In this document: piece after piece, positions 1 through 6,131 of the stretch
Numbering within the stretch: the first letter of the stretch is position 1
Layout: every line of letters starts with the position of its first letter
Translations under genes and position numbers: made by a program
The notes under the pieces: model-generated
Databases searched by the model: none
What the model saw: the letters and a program-made list of their open reading frames with translations, nothing else
What the model was told of the DNA's origin: nothing
Source of the DNA: Akkermansiaceae bacterium
GTDB lineage: Bacteria; Verrucomicrobiota; Verrucomicrobiia; Verrucomicrobiales; Akkermansiaceae
Length of the DNA: 6,168 bases
Direction of reading: 5' to 3'
Assembly: GCA_025457805.1 (NCBI GenBank)
Contig: JALOTR010000190.1
Coordinates: forward strand, 1 to 6,168

Positions 1-1
1 C

Positions 2-523
2 GTGAAGCCCACGGATCGCGTGGGAGTCATCGGCATCGGCGGGCTCGGCCACCTTGCTATCCAGTTTCTCAACAAGTGGGGCTGCGAAGTCGCGGCCTTC
101 ACATCGAGCGAATCAAAGGCAGACGAAGCGCGCAAACTCGGCGCACACCATGTGGTGGGCACACGCGACAAGGCGGCTCTAACAAAAATCGCCGGCTCAC
201 TGGATTTCATCCTCGTCACGGCCAACGTGCCGCTGGATTGGGACGCCTACATCGCAGCGCTCGCACCGGATGGCAGGCTGCACTTCGTGGGCGCGGTGTT
301 GGAGCCGGTGCCGGTGGCCGCGTTCTCGTTGATTGGTGGCAGGAAATCGATTTCCGGCTCGCCGCTCGGATCACCTGCGACGGTGGCGACGATGTTGGAT
401 TTCTGCGCGCGTCACAGCATCGCTCCGGTCACCGAAACATTCGCCATGCAGGATGTGAATGCCGCGCTTGATCATTTGCGCGCAGGCAAGGCGAGGCACC
501 GGGTGGTGCTGAAAAATGACTGA
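2..523 (+). CDS. ahr: Zinc-type NADP(H)-dependent alcohol dehydrogenase / aldehyde reductase, Ahr (YjgB)-like, C-terminal part
   Basis: This is a 5'-truncated gene. The frame is open from the left edge, so the GTG at position 2 is an internal valine codon and about half of a roughly 340-residue protein is missing. The visible 173 residues begin in the Rossmann cofactor domain. The glycine motif GIGGLGH lies at visible residues 11-17. After the second beta strand comes 'AFTSSESKADEA', with serines and a lysine where NAD-dependent enzymes carry an acidic residue, which suggests NADPH use. The later stretches 'LDWDAYIAAL', 'FVGAVLEPVPVAAFSLI' and the C-terminal 'GKARHRVVLK' closely match my recollection of E. 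coli Ahr, a broad NADPH-dependent aldehyde reductase of the cinnamyl-alcohol-dehydrogenase group. The catalytic zinc ligands lie mostly in the missing N-terminal half and cannot be checked. It is presumably cytosolic. The family is secure; the exact substrate and the symbol are inference. Confidence 0.88.
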   Translation: MKPTDRVGVIGIGGLGHLAIQFLNKWGCEVAAFTSSESKADEARKLGAHHVVGTRDKAALTKIAGSLDFILVTANVPLDWDAYIAALAPDGRLHFVGAVLEPVPVAAFSLIGGRKSISGSPLGSPATVATMLDFCARHSIAPVTETFAMQDVNAALDHLRAGKARHRVVLKND

Positions 524-534
524 GCTTAGATCTG

Positions 535-1749
535 TTAGAATGCCATCCGCACTCCGGCGAGCCAGGTCCAGCCGTTGAAGTCCCCTCCCCCCGGGCCTCC
601 ATCGAGGTAGCTGTATTTCACTCCGGACATGAGTTTCAGATTGTGGCCGTGGATGTAATAATTCAGCCCGGCGTATCCAGCGAAGTAGGCGTCTCCACTC
701 TTGTCGCCCGCCCCGGGTGAGAGGCCTTCGTAACGGATGGGCAGGATCACGCCGTTGTCATCCGCGCTGCCGGCGATCTCGAAGGTGGAAACGAGTTGGA
801 GTTTCTCGCTGAACGAATAGGTCGGCATCAGGGAAAGCCCGCAAACATCGGCGCGACCCTTGACGCCATCGCCCCATAGGAACTCAGCAGTGATTCCGAA
901 TGGGCCTTCGGTGATCTGGTTGGAGATGGAAATGCAGGTTTCATACAAAGGTGCCGCTTGCCCCCCGGGGTTGGCGACGAAGCCGGGATCGGTATCGCGA
1001 AGGAATTGAAACTTCCACTCGGCGAGATCCCACGGCGTCATGGCCGTGTAGTTGTAGCCGATCTTCGCAAGGATCATCGTCCCTCCTTCGAACTGCGTCC
1101 ACTCGTCCCGCCGGTCGTTGCTGTAGAGGCCGAGATGATAGAGCCAGCCGCCCGCGATGCCCTTGCCGTTGGCCCATGCGCCGGTGAGTTCGCCGCCGTA
1201 GAACATGTTGCCCAAGGCCGATCGCTCGAAGGGCAGGAAATCCCGCGAAGAGTATTCTTGCTCGCGATCGAACTTCAGCTCGGTTTTCCCCGCTGAGAGG
1301 CTGAATGCATCGTTGTGGGTGTAGGTGAAATAGGTCTCCGGCGTCCGTTTGTAAAATCGCGGGGAGAAATCCGGGTTGATCTCCGTGAGATTGAGAAAGG
1401 TGACTTTCTCAAAAATCCTAGCCTTGAGGCCGAGGCGGAATCGGCGGACCTCGATGTCTCCCCATGTGCCGGAATCCGGGAAATCCTGCGAGCCATACGA
1501 ACCGGACGCGTCGGAGCCATACGCATACTGCGTTTGGAGTTGGCCGACGATGGCGATTTCCTGGAGCCATGGATTTTCGCTGTTTTTGTAGAGCGTGGGA
1601 ATCGAGAGCCCGCGTTCCCAAGCGGAGCCGCTGGCGAATTTCCCCAGCAACAAGCCGGAGGCCGCAGGGACGGGCGACTCTGCAAAACCCGTTCCGGAAA
1701 AAACCGCAGCCAGGCCGATCATCGCGGCGGTGCTTCGGTAGGCGTTCAT
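535..1749 (-). CDS. Outer-membrane porin, phosphate-selective porin O/P (OprO/OprP)-like
   Basis: This encodes a 404-residue beta-barrel outer-membrane protein, probably a passive channel for small, possibly anionic, solutes. Residues 1-23 form a signal peptide: MNAYRST, a hydrophobic core, and likely cleavage after GFA. The rest shows alternating polar and aromatic strands, the family-like stretch 'IEVRRFRLGLKARIFEKVTF' (about 99-118), 'GLNYYIHGHNLKLMSGVKYSY' near the end, and a terminal phenylalanine (VRMAF) typical of the signal for barrel assembly. I chose the ATG at 1749 because it places the signal peptide at the N-terminus and has AAGGGG seven bases upstream. A GTG at 1770 would add seven residues. 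Phosphate selectivity is not demonstrated, and many homologues have no known substrate. The gene is divergent from the symporter, and its stop lies 11 bp from the convergent ahr stop. Cysteines 272 and 303 are unusual for a porin. Confidence 0.85.
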   Translation of the reverse strand: MNAYRSTAAMIGLAAVFSGTGFAESPVPAASGLLLGKFASGSAWERGLSIPTLYKNSENPWLQEIAIVGQLQTQYAYGSDASGSYGSQDFPDSGTWGDIEVRRFRLGLKARIFEKVTFLNLTEINPDFSPRFYKRTPETYFTYTHNDAFSLSAGKTELKFDREQEYSSRDFLPFERSALGNMFYGGELTGAWANGKGIAGGWLYHLGLYSNDRRDEWTQFEGGTMILAKIGYNYTAMTPWDLAEWKFQFLRDTDPGFVANPGGQAAPLYETCISISNQITEGPFGITAEFLWGDGVKGRADVCGLSLMPTYSFSEKLQLVSTFEIAGSADDNGVILPIRYEGLSPGAGDKSGDAYFAGYAGLNYYIHGHNLKLMSGVKYSYLDGGPGGGDFNGWTWLAGVRMAF

Positions 1750-1752
1750 GTC

Positions 1753-1785
1753 GATGCCCCTTGCATCCACCCGCAGCCCTTGCGG
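1753..1785 (-). promoter_or_regulatory. Porin translation-initiation region with two tandem 15-nt hairpins
   Basis: In the porin direction the 36 bases before the ATG at 1749 hold two small hairpins of the same design. The first (1785-1771) has stem CCGCA/TGCGG and loop AGGGC. The second (1767-1753) has stem GATGC/GCATC and loop AAGGG. Three bases separate them. The SD-like AAGGGG that serves the ATG lies in the second loop plus one stem base. The first loop likewise holds an AGGG before the alternative GTG start at 1770. The pairing is read directly from the sequence. A role in presenting the ribosome-binding site, or in control, is inference; stems of 5 bp are short. Confidence 0.4.
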
Positions 1786-1889
1786 TTCAAGCGCCTAGCA
1801 AGGGGTGCAAAGCATGTGGTCCGATAAGGTCAGTTTGGAAGGTGAAACTTGGAACTTGGATTTGGCGGGGACTTCCCTAGCGTCCGCGC
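1786..1889. promoter_or_regulatory. Divergent intergenic region between porin and symporter, with TTGGA repeats
   Basis: The promoters for the leftward porin gene and the rightward symporter gene should lie here, but I could not identify a convincing -35/-10 pair in either direction. The visible structure is a perfect tandem copy of the heptamer ACTTGGA at 1847-1860, with a further TTGGA at 1835-1839, that is, starts 14 and 7 bases apart (1835, 1849, 1856). A TTGGC follows at 1862. An in-frame TAG at 1878 limits how far upstream the symporter could begin. A binding role for the repeats is speculation. Confidence 0.4.
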
Positions 1890-3515
1890 ATGGCGGGTTT
1901 CGGCTTGGATTTGATCATCATCGGCGTCTATTTCGCCGTCATCATTGGCATCGGTCTCTACGCCGCGCGCGGCCAGAAGACGATGGAAACCTACGCGCTG
2001 GGCGATCGCACGATGCCATGGTGGGCGGTGCTGGCATCGATCCTCGCGTCGGAAATTTCCGCAGGCACCTTCCTCGGCACACCCGGGGAGGGCTTCGCCA
2101 AGCGCAATTTCCTCTACGCCCAACTCGTGATCGGCACGATCCTGGCGCGCTTGCTCGTGGCGGCCATTTTCATCAAGCCATTCTATAAATACAACGTCAC
2201 GAGCATCTACGAATTCCTGGAAATCCGCTTCGGTCTGCTCACGCGGCGCATCGCTTCGCTGGTCTTCCTGCTCACCCGCTCGCTCGCCTCCGGTTCGCGC
2301 ATTTTCATCGCTGCGATCCTGCTCGTGCTCGCATGGGAAGTCGCCCATCCGGAATTCCTCGCGATGTCGAAAGAGGAACGTTTCACCCAGGAACTCATCA
2401 TCTACGCCGGAGCTGTCATCATCATCACCGGACTCACCGCCCTCTACACCACGTTCGGAGGCATCAAGGCCGTGGTGTGGACGGACCTCATCCAGATCAC
2501 GCTGATGTTCGGTGCGGCGTTCTATGTGTTTTTCTGGCTGCTTGGAAAAACCGGCGGCTGGGAAGCTTTGGGATCCTCCATCAAGGCTCCCATCGCCATC
2601 GATACCGGCATCCGCCCGGGACTGGACTTTGGCGAGCAGGTGAAATTCATTCTCCAACAGGAATATACCATCTGGGCGGCATTGCTCGGGTCCATTTTTA
2701 CCACGCTTGCCACTCACGGCACCGATCAGGACATGGTCCAACGCATGCTCACCTCCAAGGATGCCAAACGCGGCCAGCGCGCGGTCATCGTCTCCGGCCT
2801 GGTGGACCTGCCAGTGGTGGTCGGCTTCCTTGCGATCGGCATTCTGGTTTGGAAATACTATGAACTCTATCCCGGCAACAAACCCGAGGGCGACCCCGGC
2901 ATTTTTGCCTGGTTCATGGTGCACGATCTCGCCCCCGGCGTGCGTGGCTTGATCGCGGCCGGCCTGTTCGCCACCGCCATGGGCTCGCTCTCCACGGCTC
3001 TCAACGCACTCGCCACGACCTTCACAAAAGATTGGTATCTCGGCGTCTTCCGCCCGGACGCCACCTCGCTCCAACAAATGCGCGCGGCCCGCGCCTCGAC
3101 CGTGGGATTTGCCATCTTCCTCGCCATCATCGGCATCGGAACCGCCTGGGTGAAATTGAAGAATCCCGAACTCCGCATCATTCCCATCGTGCTGGGATCC
3201 TTCGGTTACACCTATGGCTCGTTGCTCGGCGTCTTCCTCATCGGCATGCTCACCAAGACGCGTGGAAATTGCCGGGGAAATGTCATCGGGATGATCTCTG
3301 GGTTTGTGGCCGTCGCCTTCCTCACCAATCTCCCCAACGATGTCTGGGGCATGCTTTTCGGCGGACCGCTTTATAAAAATCCCGATTGGCTGCCCATCAT
3401 CGCCTTCACCTGGCGCATCATGTTCGGAGCACTCGTCACCGTGGGCGTGGCACTTTGTTTCCGCAGCGATGCCAACCGCCGCGAAAGCAGCCGTGAGTCG
3501 CGGGCAAGGGAATAA
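1890..3515 (+). CDS. Sodium:solute symporter (SSS / SLC5 family), substrate unknown
   Basis: This 541-residue inner-membrane protein is predicted to take up a small solute (sugar, organic acid, amino acid or similar) with sodium. About 13-14 hydrophobic segments run from residue 6 to about 524, followed by a charged cytoplasmic tail (RSDANRRESSRESRARE). Family hallmarks in order are 'ASEISAGTFLGTPGEGF' in the first core helix (53-69), 'GGIKAVVWTDLIQ' (190-202), 'GTDQDMVQRML' (277-287), and 'MGSLSTALNALATTFTKDWY' (364-383). By alignment from memory to vSGLT and PutP, the last covers the sodium site and has Gly365 where those proteins have serine, followed by Ser366. Glu55 sits where PutP has the sodium-site Asp55. 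The ATG at 1890 is the first start after an in-frame stop at 1878 and has no SD at normal spacing. The gene probably heads an operon with the permease 33 bp downstream. Confidence 0.9.
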   Translation: MAGFGLDLIIIGVYFAVIIGIGLYAARGQKTMETYALGDRTMPWWAVLASILASEISAGTFLGTPGEGFAKRNFLYAQLVIGTILARLLVAAIFIKPFYKYNVTSIYEFLEIRFGLLTRRIASLVFLLTRSLASGSRIFIAAILLVLAWEVAHPEFLAMSKEERFTQELIIYAGAVIIITGLTALYTTFGGIKAVVWTDLIQITLMFGAAFYVFFWLLGKTGGWEALGSSIKAPIAIDTGIRPGLDFGEQVKFILQQEYTIWAALLGSIFTTLATHGTDQDMVQRMLTSKDAKRGQRAVIVSGLVDLPVVVGFLAIGILVWKYYELYPGNKPEGDPGIFAWFMVHDLAPGVRGLIAAGLFATAMGSLSTALNALATTFTKDWYLGVFRPDATSLQQMRAARASTVGFAIFLAIIGIGTAWVKLKNPELRIIPIVLGSFGYTYGSLLGVFLIGMLTKTRGNCRGNVIGMISGFVAVAFLTNLPNDVWGMLFGGPLYKNPDWLPIIAFTWRIMFGALVTVGVALCFRSDANRRESSRESRARE

Positions 3516-3548
3516 AGCCCCCAGCAATCCTGTTAGACTGAACGAGCC

Positions 3549-4931
3549 ATGCCGAACTCCACAGAAAACGCCATGCCCGAACTCCACCGGACGATCGGCC
3601 CTTGGCAGGTTCTTTTCTACGGCATGGGCTCCATGCTCGGAGCTGGCGTCTATGTCCTCATCGGCAAGGCCGCGGGCATGCTGGGCAATGCCGTGTGGCT
3701 CGCATTTGTCGCGGCCATGATCGCCGCGCTGACCACCGGGCTGTCCTACGCATCGGTCGGCAGCCGTTATCCCAAAGCGGGCGGTGCCGCCTACGTGACC
3801 GACCGCGCCTATCGGAAACCATGGCTCAGTTATGTCGTCGGCATTGCGGTGATGATGAGCGGACTCACCAGCATGGCCACCGGCTCCCTCGCCATCGCGG
3901 AAAACATCGCCACCCAATTTCCAATGGGCCTGCCCGTGAAACTCATCGCCATCCTCGGCGTGATGCTACTCGGCTGCGTGGTTTACCGTGGAATTCGTGA
4001 AAGCATGTGGGCAAATTTGTTTTGCACCCTGGTGGAGGTGGGTGGCCTGCTTTTCATCGTCATCGTCGGAGCCCGCTTCTGGGGTGGCGTCAATCTGCTC
4101 GAAGTCCCGCCAACCGCCGTGGGCACCGGGCTCGCCGGCATCAGCCTTCTCGTCATCCTGCAAGGAGCCGTGCTCACGTTTTTCTCGTTCATTGGCTTCG
4201 AGGACATTCTCAACGTCAGTGAGGAAGTGAAAGACCCGGCAAAAGATATCCCATTCGGTCTCATCGGAGCCATGATCGGAGCCACGGTGATCTACATGGC
4301 CGTCGCCGTCACCGCGGTGTCCGTTCTCCCATGGCGAGAACTTGCGGCAAGTCCAGCGCCTCTCATGGAAGTGGCGAAACGTGCTGCTCCATGGTTCATT
4401 GGAATCGGCCCGGTCTATTTGTTCATCACTCTTTTTTCCATCGGCAACACCGCGCTGCTCAACTATCTGATGGGATCACGCCTGATCTATGGCATGAGCC
4501 GCCAAGGCTTGCTGCCCTCGCTGTTAGGAAAAGTCCATCCCGTCCGGCGCACACCGCACATTGCGATTGGCGTTCTGTTTTGCATCGTTGCCTGCCTCAT
4601 CCTCGTCGGTGGCGTCAAACAACTCGCGGAAGCCACTTCACTTCTGCTATTGTCCGTATTCGTGGTCGTCAATACCGCCCTCATTGTGTTGAAACTCAGA
4701 AAAGGCGAACCTGCGGGAGGCTTCGAAGTTCCCATGTTTGTCCCGATTCTGGGCGCGTGCGTGTGCCTCCTGCTCATTTCCAGCCGTATCCACGGCGCGG
4801 TGACAAGCGCGACTCCGGGAGCCCACACCGCTCCACTGGTCGCCGCTGGGCTGATCGCTACGAGCCTGCTTCTCTTCCGTTTCCTGAAACCCCGAGCCAC
4901 AAACATTCCCGGGCCCGGCTCAAATCCATAG
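3549..4931 (+). CDS. APC-superfamily amino-acid permease, substrate unknown
   Basis: This 460-residue inner-membrane transporter with about 12 hydrophobic segments is likely an amino-acid or polyamine uptake or exchange protein. It has the APC glycine motif in helix 1, 'GMGSMLGAGVYVLIG' (25-39). It also has 'YPKAGGAAYV' after helix 2 (74-83), the helix 6 signature 'FFSFIGFEDILNVSEEVKDP' (211-230), and 'GSRLIYGMSRQGLLP' (309-323). Length and motif order are normal for the family, and nothing appears broken. Two ATGs lie in the same frame, at 3549 and 3573, within a near-duplicated sequence. Neither has a clear SD, so the true start could be eight residues later. An in-frame TAG at 3534 rules out longer versions. 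The gene follows the symporter by 33 bp and is probably co-transcribed. The substrate cannot be read from the sequence; a cationic or neutral amino acid are both possible. Confidence 0.9.
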   Translation: MPNSTENAMPELHRTIGPWQVLFYGMGSMLGAGVYVLIGKAAGMLGNAVWLAFVAAMIAALTTGLSYASVGSRYPKAGGAAYVTDRAYRKPWLSYVVGIAVMMSGLTSMATGSLAIAENIATQFPMGLPVKLIAILGVMLLGCVVYRGIRESMWANLFCTLVEVGGLLFIVIVGARFWGGVNLLEVPPTAVGTGLAGISLLVILQGAVLTFFSFIGFEDILNVSEEVKDPAKDIPFGLIGAMIGATVIYMAVAVTAVSVLPWRELAASPAPLMEVAKRAAPWFIGIGPVYLFITLFSIGNTALLNYLMGSRLIYGMSRQGLLPSLLGKVHPVRRTPHIAIGVLFCIVACLILVGGVKQLAEATSLLLLSVFVVVNTALIVLKLRKGEPAGGFEVPMFVPILGACVCLLLISSRIHGAVTSATPGAHTAPLVAAGLIATSLLLFRFLKPRATNIPGPGSNP

Positions 4932-4940
4932 ACCGGAACC

Positions 4941-4958
4941 GCTTGGCACCCGAGCTTT
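4941..4958 (+). terminator. Weak candidate terminator after the APC permease
   Basis: Ten bases after the permease stop is a 6-bp stem, GCTTGG (4941-4946) with CCGAGC (4950-4955), with a CAC loop, followed by only three T residues. One pair is a G-U wobble in + strand RNA and would be an A-C mismatch in minus-strand RNA, so the fold favours the permease transcript. An outer CCGGA/TCCGG pairing (4933-4937 with 4963-4967) could extend it. The T tract is too short for a confident intrinsic terminator. Confidence 0.35.
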
Positions 4959-4982
4959 CCAATCCGGAGAACCCGAAGTCGA

Positions 4983-6047
4983 TCAACATTCCGCCGGTGA
5001 CTTTTTCTTGAAGACCAGCGAAGCAATCACGCCGCAAGCGAGGATGGCAAGAATGACACCCAAAATGGTGAAATTGAAAGAATCTCCCAACATTCCCTTC
5101 AACCACTTGGCCGCCAGCATTTTCACACCCACCACCAGCAACACCAGGGCAAGCGCCGGTTTCAGGTAGTGGAATTGGTCGATCATCCCGGCGAGCGCGA
5201 AGTAAAGCGACCTCAGTCCGAGAATAGCGAACACATTGCTCGTGAAAACGAGGAACGGATCCGCAGTGATGGCGAAAATTGCCGGAATCGAATCCACGGC
5301 AAAAATCAGGTCGGTAAATTCCACCAACAACAGCGCCACCATCAGCGGAGTGATCAGCCATTTTCCCTTTGGCGCGGCCGCCACTACCGGATCCGCCACC
5401 GCAACGACTCCAGGCTCTGAGGACTCCAACGACGCCGGATCCCCCGCCCGGACGAGAAAGTGTTGGCCATGATACTCTCGGGTGACCGGAAAAAACTTCC
5501 GAATCCAACGCACCAGAGGATTGTTCTCCGGATGCTCTTCCTTCTCTTTCATCACCAGCATTTTCAAACCAGTTAGAATCAGGAACCCGCCGAAAACATA
5601 CAGCACCCAATGAAAATGGGTCACCAATGCCGAGCCCACACCAATCATCGCACCCCGCATCACCAGAGCCCCGAGAATTCCCCAGAACAAAACTCGGTGC
5701 TGATATCTCGCGGGCACCGCAAGCGACCCGAAGACCATCGCGATCACGAAGATGTTGTCCACACTCAGCGACTTTTCCACCACATAGCCGGTCAGATACT
5801 TCGTGGCGGCGAGTTTCCCATCATTCATCAGACCGTCCACCGCATCCACCGTACTGCCCAGGCCCCACCAGTGGTGATCGTATGCCTGGTAAACCAAGGC
5901 GGAAAAACTCAGCCCCAAGGTGATCCAAACCGCAGACCACCCAAGAGACTCCTTGAACCCAATCACGTGGGATTTTCGGTGAAAAACGCCCAAATCGAGT
6001 GCGAGGAGTGAAAACACAAATAACAGGAAGACAATATATACCAGCAT
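4983..6047 (-). CDS. TerC/Alx-family integral membrane protein (metal-ion homeostasis)
   Basis: This 354-residue inner-membrane protein has about eight or nine hydrophobic segments. Signatures are 'LLALDLGVFHRK' in the first helix (Asp18), 'VVEKSLSVDNIFV' (Glu91, Asp97) and 'LVEFTDLIFAVDSIPAIFA' (Glu243, Asp246, Asp252). These paired acidic membrane motifs define the TerC family. The 'LGWSAVWITLGLSF' and 'PVTREYHGQHFLVR' segments place it nearest Alx, which is linked to manganese export in E. coli, so metal transport is the likely role. Tellurite resistance should not be assumed. The loop at about residues 201-229 carries an Ala/Val/Pro-rich stretch that I do not recall in Alx (about 320 residues) and that accounts for much of the extra length. 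I chose the ATG at 6047 because homologues begin right before the first helix. A TTG at 6065 would add six residues but overlaps a possible -10 box. Confidence 0.88.
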   Translation of the reverse strand: MLVYIVFLLFVFSLLALDLGVFHRKSHVIGFKESLGWSAVWITLGLSFSALVYQAYDHHWWGLGSTVDAVDGLMNDGKLAATKYLTGYVVEKSLSVDNIFVIAMVFGSLAVPARYQHRVLFWGILGALVMRGAMIGVGSALVTHFHWVLYVFGGFLILTGLKMLVMKEKEEHPENNPLVRWIRKFFPVTREYHGQHFLVRAGDPASLESSEPGVVAVADPVVAAAPKGKWLITPLMVALLLVEFTDLIFAVDSIPAIFAITADPFLVFTSNVFAILGLRSLYFALAGMIDQFHYLKPALALVLLVVGVKMLAAKWLKGMLGDSFNFTILGVILAILACGVIASLVFKKKSPAEC

Positions 6048-6064
6048 AATCCGAATCGGGCACA

Positions 6065-6089
6065 AATATAGTCAACCATTGGGATGGTT
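6065..6089 (-). promoter_or_regulatory. Candidate terC promoter -10 box with adjacent inverted repeat
   Basis: Reading toward terC, TATATT (6070-6065) resembles a sigma-70 -10 box and would place the transcription start near 6058, leaving a leader of about ten bases before the ATG at 6047. Three bases upstream is an inverted repeat, AACCAT and ATGGTT (6089-6084 and 6079-6074) around a 4-base CCCA loop. It falls where the promoter spacer would be. No good -35 is seen 17 or 18 bases upstream. A TTGAC overlaps the repeat but is too close to this -10 box. The repeat is directly visible; its function as an operator is inference. Confidence 0.35.
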
Positions 6090-6092
6090 CGT

Positions 6093-6131
6093 AAAAAAAA
6101 CAAAGCAGCCGATTAAAAAAACCGACTGCTT
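6093..6131 (-). terminator. Rho-independent terminator, minus strand, upstream of terC
   Basis: Read on the minus strand, this is a 9-bp stem, AAGCAGTCG (6131-6123) with CGGCTGCTT (6111-6103), with an 11-base T-rich loop. It is followed at once by TG and eight T residues (to 6093). One pair is a G-U wobble in minus-strand RNA but would be a C-A mismatch in + strand RNA, and the T tract lies only on the minus side, so the direction is clear. It most likely ends a leftward gene lying beyond the right edge. It could instead be an attenuator in a longer terC leader; the window stops too soon to tell. Confidence 0.75.

Noticed and set aside
951..1880. Several 60-170-codon open frames in other frames across the porin gene.
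   Set aside because: They are arginine- and proline-rich shadows of the porin coding sequence, with no recognisable family and no initiation signals.
1750..1889. A sigma-70 promoter in the divergent region (for example TTGGAA or GATAAG as partial matches).
   Set aside because: No hexamer pair with acceptable match and spacing was found in either direction, so a specific promoter is not reported.
1830..3917. A 695-codon open frame on the minus strand opposite the symporter and the start of the permease.
   Set aside because: It is exactly antisense to two well-supported membrane-protein genes. Its product is a Gly/Asp/Glu/His/Arg-rich string with no domain, as expected when hydrophobic codons in GC-rich DNA are read from the other strand. 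It also runs through the intergenic gap and has no start support.
4858..5610. A 250-codon minus-strand frame overlapping the terC gene and the permease end.
   Set aside because: It is an out-of-frame reading of the TerC gene, whose own frame shows complete family motifs.
4983..6047. Calling the TerC-family gene a tellurite resistance determinant.
   Set aside because: No other ter genes are present, and the protein is closer to Alx. Metal homeostasis is the safer description.
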